DNA of 64,000 nt from Ga0077527 sp964433345 (GTDB lineage Bacteria > Pseudomonadota > Gammaproteobacteria > Burkholderiales > SG8-41): NCBI GenBank assembly GCA_964433345.1, contig CAYSQJ010000004.1, forward strand, positions 248,001 through 312,000, read 5' to 3'. The position numbers were made by a program, and so were the translations under genes. This document shows positions 17,751 to 27,122 of this stretch, piece after piece (positions within the stretch are counted from its first letter, which is position 1; every line of letters starts with the position of its first letter). The notes below the pieces were generated by a model. It searched no databases and was not told where the DNA came from. It saw nothing but the letters and a program-made list of their open reading frames with translations.

Positions 17751-18815
17751 ATGAAAATCGCAGTTCTCGCCGGTGACGGCATCGGCCCCGAAATCGTCGG
17801 CCAGGCGCTGAAAGTGCTCAAGCGCCTTGCTGCCGACGGCCTCAGGCTGGAAATGGAAGAGGCGCCTTTCGGCGGCGCCGGTTTTGATGCCCATGGCGAT
17901 CCGCTGCCGGAGCCCACGCTCAGGCTCGCAAAGGCCGCCGATGCCGTGCTCTGCGGCGCAGTGGGTGGTCCGAAATACGACGCGCTGCCGCGGCCGCAGC
18001 GGCCGGAGCAGGGCATCCTGCGCATCCGCAAGGAACTCGGGCTGTTCGCCAATCTGCGTCCGGCGGTGCTCTACCCGGAGCTGGTCAGCGCTTCGACGCT
18101 GAAGCCCGAGGTGGTGTCCGGCCTCGACCTGATGATCATCCGCGAGCTGACCGGCGACATCTATTTCGGCGAGCCGCGCGGCCGCCGTGACAACGCGCGC
18201 GGCGAGAAGGAAGGCTACGACACCATGCTCTACTCGGAGCCGGAGATCCGCCGCATTGCCGAGGTCGGTTTCCAGACCGCGATGAAGCGCGGCAGGAAAC
18301 TCTGCTCCGTCGACAAGGAAAACGTGCTCGAGACCAGCCGCTTCTGGCGCGAAATCGTCATTGACGTCGCGAAGAATTATCCGGAAGTCGCGCTGTCGCA
18401 TATGTATGTGGACAACGCAGCAATGCAGCTGGTGCGCAATCCGAAGCAGTTCGACGTCATCGTCACCGGCAACATTTTCGGCGACATCCTGTCCGACGAG
18501 GCCTCGATGCTGACCGGCTCGATCGGCATGCTGCCTTCGGCTTCGCTCAACTCCGGTGGCGCCGGGCTCTACGAGCCGATCCACGGCTCGGCGCCGGATA
18601 TTGCCGGCAAGAACATTGCGAATCCGCTGGCCACCATCCTGTCGACGGCGATGATGCTGCGCTACACCTTCAACAAGGACGAGTGGGCATACCGGATCGA
18701 GGCTGCGGTGAAGAGCGTGCTGGCGGCGGGTTACCGCACGCCGGACATCGACGAGCCGGGCGCAAAGAAGGTCGGTACCGCTGAAATGGGCGATGCCGTG
18801 GTCGCCGCGCTGTAA
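17751..18815 (+). CDS. leuB: 3-isopropylmalate dehydrogenase
   Basis: A 354-residue NAD-dependent decarboxylating dehydrogenase for the third leucine step. It begins MKIAVLAGDGIGPEIVGQAL and has the substrate-binding arginine segment LGLFANLRPA, RELTGDIYFG, the metal-binding NIFGDILSDEASMLTGSIGM and the cofactor segment EPIHGSAPDIAGKNIANP. ATG 17751 gives the standard N-terminus; the open frame further upstream crosses the leuD end. It ends the leucine block, 41 nt before asd. Confidence 0.97.
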   Translation: MKIAVLAGDGIGPEIVGQALKVLKRLAADGLRLEMEEAPFGGAGFDAHGDPLPEPTLRLAKAADAVLCGAVGGPKYDALPRPQRPEQGILRIRKELGLFANLRPAVLYPELVSASTLKPEVVSGLDLMIIRELTGDIYFGEPRGRRDNARGEKEGYDTMLYSEPEIRRIAEVGFQTAMKRGRKLCSVDKENVLETSRFWREIVIDVAKNYPEVALSHMYVDNAAMQLVRNPKQFDVIVTGNIFGDILSDEASMLTGSIGMLPSASLNSGGAGLYEPIHGSAPDIAGKNIANPLATILSTAMMLRYTFNKDEWAYRIEAAVKSVLAAGYRTPDIDEPGAKKVGTAEMGDAVVAAL

Positions 18816-18856
18816 TGCATGCTTTGATGTAGCATATTGTTTTTAAAGGTCTAGTC

Positions 18857-20017
18857 ATGAAAAAAGTCGGAATCATCGGATGGCGCGGCATGGTCGGCTC
18901 GGTGCTCGTGGAGCGGATGCGGGCAGAGCGCGATTTCGGGCTGATTGCGCCGACATTCTTCTCGACCTCGCAGGCCGGCGGCAAGGGTCCGGACATTGGC
19001 CTTGATGCCGGCCCGGTGATGGATGCCAACAGCGTCGACGCGCTGGCAAAGATGGATATCCTGATTTCCTGCCAGGGCGGGGATTACACCAACGCCATAT
19101 TCCCGAAGCTTCGCGCTGCCGGCTGGAGCGGCTACTGGATCGATGCGGCCTCGGCGTTGCGCATGCAGCCGGATGCAGTGATCATTCTTGATCCCGTCAA
19201 CCGCGAGGTCATCGATGCCGCGCTGGCGAAGGGCGTGAAGAACTATATCGGCGGCAACTGCACGGTCAGCCTGATGCTGATGGCGCTGGGCGGGCTGTTC
19301 AAGGCCGGCCTCGTGGAGTGGGCAACCGCGATGACCTACCAGGCGGCGTCGGGCGCCGGCGCGGCCAACATGCGCGAACTCGTCGCCCAGATGGGTGCCG
19401 TGCATGCGGTGGCCAAGCCTCTGCTCGACAACCCCGCTTCCGCCATTCTCGAACTCGATCGCGTGGTCGCCGATGCTTTGCGCAAGGGTGCTGTGCCGAC
19501 CGAGAATTTCGGGCATCCGCTGGCGGGCAGTCTGTTGCCCTGGATCGACAAGGATCTGGGCAATGGCCAGAGCAAGGAAGAATGGAAGGGCATGGCCGAG
19601 ACCAACAAGATCCTCGGACGCGAAGCGAATCCGCTGCCGCTGGACGGCGTTTGCGTGCGCATCGGAGCGATGCGCTGCCACAGCCAGGCACTCACCCTGA
19701 AGCTGAAGCGCGACCTGCCGCTGCCGGAAATCGAACAACTGCTGGCCAAGGCCAATGAATGGGTGAAGGTCGTACCCAACCAGCGCGAGGCATCCTTGCG
19801 CGATCTGACGCCGACCGCAGTGACCGGCACGCTGACTGTGCCGGTGGGGCGCCTGCGCAAGCTGCCGATGGGTGGCGAGTATCTGACGGCCTTCACGGTT
19901 GGCGACCAGTTGCTGTGGGGCGCGGCAGAGCCGCTGCGCCGCATGTTGCGCATTCTGCTGGAGTCCGGTGCTGCGGTGCGTCAGCAGCCTGCCAGCGGTG
20001 TTCCGACAAGTGCCTGA
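18857..20017 (+). CDS. asd: Aspartate-semialdehyde dehydrogenase
   Basis: A 386-residue NADPH-dependent enzyme that reduces aspartyl phosphate, feeding lysine, diaminopimelate, threonine and methionine synthesis. The nucleotide loop GIIGWRGMVGSVL is at the N-terminus and the acyl-forming Cys135 is in GGNCTVSLMLMAL. About 12 residues longer at the C-terminus than typical proteobacterial Asd; the extra tail is low-complexity and probably harmless. It is followed by 124 nt of spacer ending in an AT-rich patch before fimV. Confidence 0.96.
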   Translation: MKKVGIIGWRGMVGSVLVERMRAERDFGLIAPTFFSTSQAGGKGPDIGLDAGPVMDANSVDALAKMDILISCQGGDYTNAIFPKLRAAGWSGYWIDAASALRMQPDAVIILDPVNREVIDAALAKGVKNYIGGNCTVSLMLMALGGLFKAGLVEWATAMTYQAASGAGAANMRELVAQMGAVHAVAKPLLDNPASAILELDRVVADALRKGAVPTENFGHPLAGSLLPWIDKDLGNGQSKEEWKGMAETNKILGREANPLPLDGVCVRIGAMRCHSQALTLKLKRDLPLPEIEQLLAKANEWVKVVPNQREASLRDLTPTAVTGTLTVPVGRLRKLPMGGEYLTAFTVGDQLLWGAAEPLRRMLRILLESGAAVRQQPASGVPTSA

Positions 20018-20189
20018 GCCGGTGTCCTTGGTCGGGCCTTGACCGGCAGAGCCCGGGATGATTCGGAGCCGGAAAATCCTTTAAAAAATATGTGGTTGGG
20101 CGGCAACATTAGAGGATTTGTTAGCTTGCATGCCTAACTGATTGATGCTAACTTTGTTGTCCCATAAAAAAACGATACGGGAGCGGTTC

Positions 20190-22661
20190 GTGCGCACTTT
20201 CTCTCTTGGCAAAGCACTGGCGGTGGCACTGCTGCTGCTCGCGCCCTGGATGGCGCACGCGGCCGGTCTGGGACGGCTCACCGTTCAATCGAGCCTGGGT
20301 CAGCCGCTGATGGCGGAAATCGACCTCGTCGCGGTGAGGGGGGATGAGGCATCAACCCTCGCTGTCCGGCTGGCTTCCCCGGATGCCTATCAGCAGGCCA
20401 ACCTGCAGTACAACGCCGGCGTGACCGGACTCAAGCTCAGCATCGAGCGGCGTCCGAACGGCCAATCCTTCATCAAGGTCACCGGCTCGCGCCCGATGAA
20501 CGAGCCGTTTGTCGACCTGCTGATTGAATTGTCATGGTCAGGTGGCCGTATCGTCCGTGAATACACCGCCTTGCTCGACCCGCCCGGCTACGGCCAGCAG
20601 GCGCAGGCTCTTGCCGCTCCGGCGGCAGCGCCGGTGGCACCGGTGTCGAAGCCCATTGCGGCCGCGCCCGCTGCGCAGGCTCCCGCGCCGGCCCCGGCTG
20701 CGCCAAGGACCCAGGCCCAGGAGTACGGGCCAATCGCCAAAGGCGAGACGCTGGGCAAGATTGCCGCAAGTCTCAAGCCCGAGGGCGTATCGCTTGAACA
20801 GATGCTGGTCGGTCTCTATCGCAGCAATCCGGACGCCTTCATTCGCAACAATCTGAATCTGGTCAGGTCGGGACGCATTCTGCGGGTGCCTGACGCGCAG
20901 GAACTCGCGGCGATCCCGCAGGGCGAGGCAATCAAGGAATATCGCACCCAGGTTGCAGACTGGCGCGCCTACAGCAGCCGTATTGCCGATGCGGCGGGTC
21001 AGGCTCCGGAGGGCAGCAGCACCGCGCGTGGCCGCATCGCCGCGAAAGTGGATGATCCCGCGGCAGCAGAGAGCCGGGATGTGGTCAAGCTGTCGAAGGG
21101 TGAACCCGGCAAGGGCGGTGCCCCGCTATCCGGCGAGGCCAAGGCACGCGCGCTGCAGGAAGAGCTGATCGCGCGTACCAAGGAGCTGGCCGAGGCCAAC
21201 GAACGCATCGCCCAGCTCGAGAAGACGATCAAGGACTCGCAAAAACTTGCCGAACTGAAGAGCCCGGGCATGGCTGCGGTGCAGCAGAAGGCCGAGGCAG
21301 CAAAGGCTGATGCAGCGAAGCCAGCGGAGAAACCTGCGGAGCCGGCGAAGGATGCTGCCGCGAAGCCCGAGGCTTCGGCAGCCAAGCCGGAGTCCAAGGC
21401 TGACGCATCCGTGGCAGAGGTGAAAACCGATGCGGCCGCGCCTGCACCCGACAAACCGGCCGAGGAAGCGAAACCCGCACCGAAACCGAAGCCCAAGCCC
21501 AAGCCCAAGCCTGTTGCGCCGCCGCCCCCTCCGCCCGAGCCGGAAATGATGGATGTGGTGATGGATAACCTGCCGCTGATCGGTGGCGGCCTCGGGGTCC
21601 TTGTGCTCGGCGGGCTCGGCATGGCGGTGATGCGCCGTCGCCGCGCGCAGGCGGCCAGCGAGGATGTCGAGGCGGTTGCGCCCACCCTGGCGGCAGTTGC
21701 TGCGGGCGGCGCCGTTGCTGCTGTCGATGAACCCGCTGCAGCATTGGATGCGGTGGCTGCGTCCACCGACGAAGTGGATCCAGTGCAGGAGGCGGAGGTT
21801 TACATCGCCTATGGCCGTGACGGACAAGCCGAGGAAATCCTCAAGGATGCGATGGCGCGCGATCCCTCGCGCGAGGATGTGCAACTGAAGCTCGCGGAGG
21901 TTTATTCCGCGAGGAAGGATCCCGCTTCTTTCGCGAAGGTAGCGGAGTCAATGAATTCGCTGACCGGCGGTTCGGGCGACAACTGGATCAAGCTGGCTGC
22001 CATGGGATATGCGCTGGATCCCGCCAATCCGCTGTACGCCGCGGGCAAGGACGTGGCACCGATGGCCGACGCCTCGGACAGCGCGACGAGCACTGATCTG
22101 GACTTCGACCTGGGTGGTGACAGCAGCAACGTTCCGGACATCGCACTCGATGCCGATCCCGCGACCACAGCGCAGCCTGCCGATTTCGGTGGCACGGTGC
22201 AGATGGCGGCACCCGCCGAGACCGCAGCGGAGCCGGCAGTGACGGAGTTCAACCTAGATCTTCCCGCGCCTGGAGCGCAGACCGACATTGCCCTGGAGGC
22301 CCCGGCGCCCGCAGATTCGGGAACGATCGATTTCAACATCGAGTTGCCGGCCATCGACGTACCCGCAGCGGAGCCCGCAGCGGCAGCGGCAGAACCGGAG
22401 CCCTCAACGGATGCCGGACTTGATTTCAAGATCGATGTCGGCGACCTCAACATCAACCTCGACGATCCTTCGACAACGGCAGCGCCGGCGGCGGACAAGG
22501 ACAGCCACTGGTACGATGTTCAGCAGAAATTCGATCTGGCCAAGGCCTACCAGGAAATGGGCGACAACGACGGTGCCAGGGAAATCCTCCAGGAAGTGCT
22601 GAAAGAGGGGGATAGCGAGCAGAAGGATCAGGCGCAGAAACTGCTCGGCTCCCTCGGCTGA
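20190..22661 (+). CDS. fimV: FimV-like inner-membrane hub protein
   Basis: An 823-residue protein needed in relatives for type IV pilus assembly, twitching and polar organisation. In order: signal peptide ending at MAHAAG; a periplasmic FimV N-terminal domain (LGRLTVQSSLGQPLMAEIDL); a LysM peptidoglycan-binding domain near 178-235; a coiled coil near 320-360; a long Ala/Lys/Pro linker; one membrane helix near 460-480 followed by RRRRA; an acidic cytoplasmic part with a TPR-like segment; and the conserved C-terminal FimV motif (WYDVQQKFDLAKAYQEMGD). GTG 20190 was preferred to the upstream TTG/ATG because GGGAG lies 7 nt before it and the signal peptide then starts MRTFSLGKAL. Located between asd and truA as in many betaproteobacteria. 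Confidence 0.92.
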   Translation: MRTFSLGKALAVALLLLAPWMAHAAGLGRLTVQSSLGQPLMAEIDLVAVRGDEASTLAVRLASPDAYQQANLQYNAGVTGLKLSIERRPNGQSFIKVTGSRPMNEPFVDLLIELSWSGGRIVREYTALLDPPGYGQQAQALAAPAAAPVAPVSKPIAAAPAAQAPAPAPAAPRTQAQEYGPIAKGETLGKIAASLKPEGVSLEQMLVGLYRSNPDAFIRNNLNLVRSGRILRVPDAQELAAIPQGEAIKEYRTQVADWRAYSSRIADAAGQAPEGSSTARGRIAAKVDDPAAAESRDVVKLSKGEPGKGGAPLSGEAKARALQEELIARTKELAEANERIAQLEKTIKDSQKLAELKSPGMAAVQQKAEAAKADAAKPAEKPAEPAKDAAAKPEASAAKPESKADASVAEVKTDAAAPAPDKPAEEAKPAPKPKPKPKPKPVAPPPPPPEPEMMDVVMDNLPLIGGGLGVLVLGGLGMAVMRRRRAQAASEDVEAVAPTLAAVAAGGAVAAVDEPAAALDAVAASTDEVDPVQEAEVYIAYGRDGQAEEILKDAMARDPSREDVQLKLAEVYSARKDPASFAKVAESMNSLTGGSGDNWIKLAAMGYALDPANPLYAAGKDVAPMADASDSATSTDLDFDLGGDSSNVPDIALDADPATTAQPADFGGTVQMAAPAETAAEPAVTEFNLDLPAPGAQTDIALEAPAPADSGTIDFNIELPAIDVPAAEPAAAAAEPEPSTDAGLDFKIDVGDLNINLDDPSTTAAPAADKDSHWYDVQQKFDLAKAYQEMGDNDGAREILQEVLKEGDSEQKDQAQKLLGSLG

Positions 22662-22684
22662 GGTTCCCGTCAGGCCTTATCATG

Positions 22685-22717
22685 AACCGCGGCAGTTGCT
22701 CTGCCGCGGTTTTTTTT
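22685..22717 (+). terminator. Intrinsic terminator after fimV
   Basis: AACCGCGGCAG (22685-22695), loop TTGCT, CTGCCGCGGTT (22701-22711), followed by an unbroken T run to 22717. An 11-bp perfect stem; textbook Rho-independent terminator, separating fimV from truA. Confidence 0.93.
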
Positions 22718-22751
22718 CGGGGCAGGTAAAACCCTATCGGAGGCATGGCCC

Positions 22752-23549
22752 GTGAGGATGGCGCTGGGCATTGAATACGACGGTGGCGGATTCTGCGGCT
22801 GGCAGAGTCAGCTCGAAGGCTGTGCCGTGCAGGACCGCTTGGAGCAGGCCTGTGCCGGAATTGCCGGTGTCCCGGTCAAAACCGTGTGCGCGGGCCGTAC
22901 CGACGCGGGGGTGCATGCGTTGGACCAAGTGGTGCATTTTGACTGTGCAGTCGATCGACCGGTCAGCGCATGGGTGCGCGGCGTCAATGCACTGTTGCCG
23001 CCGGGACTGGCTGTGACCTGGGCGCAAGCGGTTGCCTCGGACTTCCATGCGCGATTCTCGGCCCTGTCGCGGACTTACCGCTACGTTCTGCTCAATTCGC
23101 CGGTGCGGCCGGCAGCGGATCACGGCCGCATCGGCTGGTTCCACATGCCGCTTGATGTGGAGCGCATGCGTGAGGCCGCGGCCGGCCTCGTCGGCGAGCA
23201 TGATTTCAGCGCTTTTCGCGCCGCCGAGTGTCAGGCGCAATCACCGGTGCGGACGCTGCACGAGGCTGCGATACACCGGTCCGGGCCGTACCTGATTTTC
23301 GTGTTCCGGGCGAACGCCTTCCTGCATCACATGGTGCGCAACCTCGTTGGCAGCCTGGTCTATGTGGGCAAGGGCAAACACCCGCCGGACTGGGTTGCCG
23401 GGCTGCTGGCGGGCCGCGACCGCTCGCAGGCGGCGCCGACATTCGATGCTTCCGGCCTCTACCTGGCGCGGGTCGAGTACCCGCCGCAGTGGGGGTTGCC
23501 GGCGCCGCGCCTGCATTTGCCGCGGCTGGCCCATGCGGAGCTGCAGTGA
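22752..23549 (+). CDS. truA: tRNA pseudouridine(38-40) synthase
   Basis: A 265-residue enzyme that modifies the tRNA anticodon arm. Catalytic Asp51 lies in CAGRTDAGVHALDQVVHF; the later FLHHMVRNLVGSL segment is also conserved. GTG 22752 was chosen because GGAGG (22739-22743) precedes it by 8 nt; ATG 22758 is an alternative. It comes just after the fimV terminator and starts the truA-trpF-trpB-trpA-accD-folC run, ending 1 nt before trpF. Confidence 0.95.
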   Translation: MRMALGIEYDGGGFCGWQSQLEGCAVQDRLEQACAGIAGVPVKTVCAGRTDAGVHALDQVVHFDCAVDRPVSAWVRGVNALLPPGLAVTWAQAVASDFHARFSALSRTYRYVLLNSPVRPAADHGRIGWFHMPLDVERMREAAAGLVGEHDFSAFRAAECQAQSPVRTLHEAAIHRSGPYLIFVFRANAFLHHMVRNLVGSLVYVGKGKHPPDWVAGLLAGRDRSQAAPTFDASGLYLARVEYPPQWGLPAPRLHLPRLAHAELQ

Positions 23550-23550
23550 A

Positions 23551-24174
23551 ATGAAAACCCGGATCAAGATCTGCGGCATCACCCGCGTCGAGGATGCCCT
23601 CGCTGCCGCCCGCCTGGGAGCGGATGCGATCGGCCTGGTGTTTTATCCCGGCAGCCCGCGCGCAGTGACGCCGGCGCGGGCACGCGAAATCATCGACGTG
23701 CTGCCGCCGTTTGTTGTCCCGGTCGGATTGTTTGTCAATGCGGACGCGGCAACCGTGAGCGAAACCGTGGCTGCAGCGCCTGTGCAGCTGCTGCAGTTCC
23801 ATGGTGATGAAACTCCCGGTTACTGCGAGGGTTTCGGCTTGCCTTTCCTGCGCGCCTTGCGGGTCAGGGCGGGAACCGATTTGCTACAATACACGCGTGA
23901 TTTTCATGCCGCCAGAGGCCTGCTGCTGGATGCCTGGGTCGACGGTGTGCACGGTGGAACCGGCGCCGTTTTCGACTGGTCGCTGATTCCGCCGGACCTG
24001 CCGATGCCCGTGATCCTGTCGGGCGGTCTCAATCCTGACAACGTGGAGCAGGCGGTGCGGCGCGTGCGGCCCTGGGCGGTCGACGTGTCGAGCGGCGTGG
24101 AATCGACGAAGGGCATCAAGGATGCCGCGAAAATCGAAGCCTTCATCAACGGGGTGCGCAATGCGGGTATATGA
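23551..24174 (+). CDS. trpF: Phosphoribosylanthranilate isomerase
   Basis: A 207-residue TIM-barrel isomerase in tryptophan synthesis. It begins KTRIKICGITRVEDAL, with the catalytic Cys in KICGIT, and ends with the phosphate-binding LSGGLNPDNV and DVSSGVESTKGIKD segments. The start is ATG 23551, 1 nt after the truA stop, inside a larger open frame. Its last 14 nt overlap the trpB start, so the pair is translationally coupled. Confidence 0.97.
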   Translation: MKTRIKICGITRVEDALAAARLGADAIGLVFYPGSPRAVTPARAREIIDVLPPFVVPVGLFVNADAATVSETVAAAPVQLLQFHGDETPGYCEGFGLPFLRALRVRAGTDLLQYTRDFHAARGLLLDAWVDGVHGGTGAVFDWSLIPPDLPMPVILSGGLNPDNVEQAVRRVRPWAVDVSSGVESTKGIKDAAKIEAFINGVRNAGI

Positions 24175-25360
24175 CTTGCCGGACGCCAAAGGCCACTTTG
24201 GCCCGTACGGCGGTGTGTTCGTTTCGGAGACGCTGATCTCCGCACTGGAAGACCTTAAGGCGGCATACGCGCAATTCAAGGATGATCCGGGCTTTCTGGC
24301 GGAGTTCGCATACGAACTTAAGCATTATGTCGGCCGGCCGAGTCCCGTCTATCACGCGCGGCGCTGGTCCGAACATTTCGGCGGGGCACAGGTTTACCTC
24401 AAGCGCGAGGATCTCAATCACACCGGCGCGCACAAGATCAACAACGTGATCGGTCAGGCGCTGCTGGCCCGGCATCTCGGCAAGCCGCGGGTTATTGCGG
24501 AAACCGGCGCCGGCCAGCATGGTGTGGCGACGGCAACCATTGCCGCGCGTTACGGCATGGAGTGCGTGGTCTACATGGGTTCGGAGGACGTCAAGCGCCA
24601 GGCGCAGAACGTCTACCGCATGAAGCTGCTGGGCGCGACGGTGGTTCCGGTGGAGTCGGGTTCGAAGACGCTGAAGGATGCGCTGAACGAGGCGATGCGC
24701 GACTGGGTGACCAATGTCGAAAACACCTTTTACATCATCGGCACCGTTGCCGGACCGCATCCCTATCCGATGATGGTGCGCGATTTTCAGTCGGTGATCG
24801 GCAAGGAAGCGCGCGAGCAGATGCCCGAGATGACCGGACGCCAGCCGGATGCGGTGCTGGCCTGCGTCGGTGGCGGCTCCAACGCCATCGGCATTTTTCA
24901 CCCCTACATCACCGACGAGTCGGTGCGTTTGATCGGAGTGGAGGCCGCAGGACATGGCCTGGAAACCGGCCAGCATTCGGCGACGCTGTGTGCCGGCCGT
25001 GCGGGTGTGCTGCACGGCAACCGCACCTATCTGCTGCAGGACGACAACGGGCAGATCATCGAGACGCATTCGATTTCGGCTGGCCTCGATTATCCCGGCG
25101 TCGGCCCGGAGCATGCCTGGCTGAAGGACAGCGGCCGCGCAGAATACGTCGCGGTGACCGATGACGAGGCGCTGGAGGCTTTCCACAAGCTGTGCCGTCT
25201 CGAGGGCATCATCCCGGCGCTGGAGTCGAGCCACGCGCTGGCCTATGCCGCGAAAATCGCGCCGCGCATGCGCAGGGACCAGATCCTGCTGGTCAATCTC
25301 TCCGGACGCGGCGACAAGGACATGCATACCGTCGCCGAGAAGTCCGGGCTCAAGTTCTGA
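24161..25360 (+). CDS. trpB: Tryptophan synthase beta subunit
   Basis: A 399-residue PLP enzyme condensing indole and serine. The cofactor lysine K92 lies in REDLNHTGAHKINNV, with glycine-rich PLP phosphate loop CVGGGSNAIGIF. The N-terminal DAKGHFGPYGGVFVSETL is standard. ATG 24161 lies within the trpF end and gives the normal length. No trp leader or attenuator is visible upstream, consistent with a trpFBA subgroup expressed from the truA side. Confidence 0.97.
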   Translation: MRVYDLPDAKGHFGPYGGVFVSETLISALEDLKAAYAQFKDDPGFLAEFAYELKHYVGRPSPVYHARRWSEHFGGAQVYLKREDLNHTGAHKINNVIGQALLARHLGKPRVIAETGAGQHGVATATIAARYGMECVVYMGSEDVKRQAQNVYRMKLLGATVVPVESGSKTLKDALNEAMRDWVTNVENTFYIIGTVAGPHPYPMMVRDFQSVIGKEAREQMPEMTGRQPDAVLACVGGGSNAIGIFHPYITDESVRLIGVEAAGHGLETGQHSATLCAGRAGVLHGNRTYLLQDDNGQIIETHSISAGLDYPGVGPEHAWLKDSGRAEYVAVTDDEALEAFHKLCRLEGIIPALESSHALAYAAKIAPRMRRDQILLVNLSGRGDKDMHTVAEKSGLKF

Positions 25361-25382
25361 ACCGCAACACGAAGAATCCGCA

Positions 25383-26192
25383 ATGTCGCGCATCGCAGCC
25401 ACGTTTTCCAGACTGAAGCAGCAGGGACGCAAGGCCCTGATACCGTTTTTCACCGCAGGTGATCCTGATCCGGCGAGTTGCGTGCCGCTGATGCATGCCC
25501 TGGTCGCCGGCGGCGCCGATGTCATCGAACTCGGCGTGCCGTTCTCCGATCCGATGGCTGACGGTCCGGTGATCCAGCGTTCGAGCGAACGCGCGCTGAA
25601 GCACGGCGTATCGCTGCGTGACGTGATCGGCTGGGTTGCCGAGTTCCGCAGGACAAACAGCGACACGCCGGTGGTGCTGATGGGATATGCCAATCCGGTC
25701 GAATCCATGGGTGTCGATGTTTTTGCCGGAGCGGCGAAGGCGGCCGGCGCTGATGGCGTGGTGGTGGTCGATTACCCGCCGGAGGAGGCCGAACGCCTGG
25801 TGGCCACCCTGGATGCCGCCGGGCTGGATACCGTTTTCCTGCTGTCGCCGACGACCACCGATGCGCGCCTGAAGCAGGTCGCGGCGCTGGGTCGCGGATA
25901 CCTGTATTACGTTTCGCTGAAAGGCGTCACCGGCGCCGCGACCATCGATGTTGCCGAGGTCGCTCGGCGCCTTGCGCATATCCGCAGCTTCACCACGCTG
26001 CCGGTCGGTGTCGGTTTCGGCATCCGTGACGGCGAGACTGCGCGTTCCGTGGCGCAGGTTGCCGATGCGGTGGTGATCGGCAGCCGCCTGGTGCAGGAGA
26101 TCGAGGCGGCGCCGGCCGAAGCCGCCCCCCGCGCCCGCGCCTTCATGTCGGACATCCGTGCGGCGATGGATGCCGGAGCAGCGGCAGCATGA
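25383..26192 (+). CDS. trpA: Tryptophan synthase alpha subunit
   Basis: A 269-residue TIM-barrel that cleaves indole-3-glycerol phosphate and channels indole to TrpB. Catalytic E49 (IELGVPFSDP) and D60 (MADGP) have the same numbers as in the enterobacterial enzyme. The start is ATG 25383, 22 nt after trpB, inside a longer open frame. The stop overlaps the accD start as ATGA. Confidence 0.97.
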   Translation: MSRIAATFSRLKQQGRKALIPFFTAGDPDPASCVPLMHALVAGGADVIELGVPFSDPMADGPVIQRSSERALKHGVSLRDVIGWVAEFRRTNSDTPVVLMGYANPVESMGVDVFAGAAKAAGADGVVVVDYPPEEAERLVATLDAAGLDTVFLLSPTTTDARLKQVAALGRGYLYYVSLKGVTGAATIDVAEVARRLAHIRSFTTLPVGVGFGIRDGETARSVAQVADAVVIGSRLVQEIEAAPAEAAPRARAFMSDIRAAMDAGAAAA

Positions 26193-27055
26193 GCTGGCTG
26201 CAGAAGCTGCTGCCGCCGCGCATCAAGCGCGATACCGGCGCCCCGAAGAAGGCGGTTCCGGAAGGGCTGTGGAGCAAATGCGATTCCTGCGAGGCGGTGC
26301 TTTACCGTACGGACCTCGAGAAGAACCTGTTTGTCTGCCCGAAGTGCAATCACCATAACCGCGTTTCGGCGCGCGAGCGCCTCGACTGGCTGCTCGACCA
26401 GGAAGGCCGCTACGAGATCGGCGTCGAGGTGCTGCCGGTCGACAGCCTGAAGTTCCGCGACAGCAAGCGTTATGTCGATCGCCTTGCTGATGCGCGCAAC
26501 GAAACCGGCGAGGAGGACGCGCTGGTGGTGATGCAGGGGGCGATCAAGGACATCCAGGTCGTCACCGCGGCTTTCGAATTCGGTTTCCTCGGCGGTTCGA
26601 TGGGTTCGGTGGTCGGCGAACGTTTCGTGCGCGGAGTGCAGGTCTGCGTAGAGCAGCGTCTTCCCTTCATCTGTTTTACCGCCACCGGCGGCGCGCGCAT
26701 GCAGGAAGGGCTGTTTTCGCTGTTGCAGATGGCCAAGACCTGCGCGGCCCTGACGCGCCTGGGCGAGGCGAAGCTGCCGTTCATCTCGGTGCTGACCGAC
26801 CCGACCATGGGCGGGGTGTCCGCCAGCTTTGCGATGATCGGCGACGTGGTCATCGCCGAGCCCAATGCGCTGATCGGTTTTGCCGGCCCGCGGGTCATCG
26901 AGCAGACTGTGCGCGAAACCCTGCCGGAAGGGTTCCAGCGCGCGGAGTTCCTGCTGCAGAAGGGCGCGCTCGACATGATCGTCGATCGCCGCGAAATGCG
27001 CGACTCGCTGGCCCGGTTGCTGGCGCTGCTGTTGAAACAGCCGCCGCCTGGCTGA
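26189..27055 (+). CDS. accD: Acetyl-CoA carboxylase carboxyltransferase beta subunit
   Basis: A 288-residue subunit of the carboxyltransferase that makes malonyl-CoA for fatty acid synthesis. The four-cysteine zinc ribbon is near residues 31-53 (CDSCEAVLYR and CPKCNHHNRV), followed by the crotonase-fold domain with FTATGGARMQEGLFSLLQM and LTDPTMGGVSASFAM. The start overlaps the trpA stop (ATGA). The trp-accD-folC order is typical of beta- and gammaproteobacteria. Confidence 0.97.
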   Translation: MSWLQKLLPPRIKRDTGAPKKAVPEGLWSKCDSCEAVLYRTDLEKNLFVCPKCNHHNRVSARERLDWLLDQEGRYEIGVEVLPVDSLKFRDSKRYVDRLADARNETGEEDALVVMQGAIKDIQVVTAAFEFGFLGGSMGSVVGERFVRGVQVCVEQRLPFICFTATGGARMQEGLFSLLQMAKTCAALTRLGEAKLPFISVLTDPTMGGVSASFAMIGDVVIAEPNALIGFAGPRVIEQTVRETLPEGFQRAEFLLQKGALDMIVDRREMRDSLARLLALLLKQPPPG

Positions 27056-27122
27056 GCACCCGCATGAGTTCTGCGGTGCCTCCGGTCCGGACCAGTCCCG
27101 ATCCGGCCACCGGTTCCCTGAC

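Noticed and set aside
18816..18856. Terminator between leuB and asd (ATGCT...AGCAT followed by ATTGTTTTT)
   Set aside because: The stem is only 5 bp and AT-rich. The spot also resembles a weak member of the AT-element family, so neither call is safe.
23550..24200. trp leader peptide and attenuator
   Set aside because: trpF follows truA by 1 nt and trpB overlaps trpF, leaving no room for a leader.
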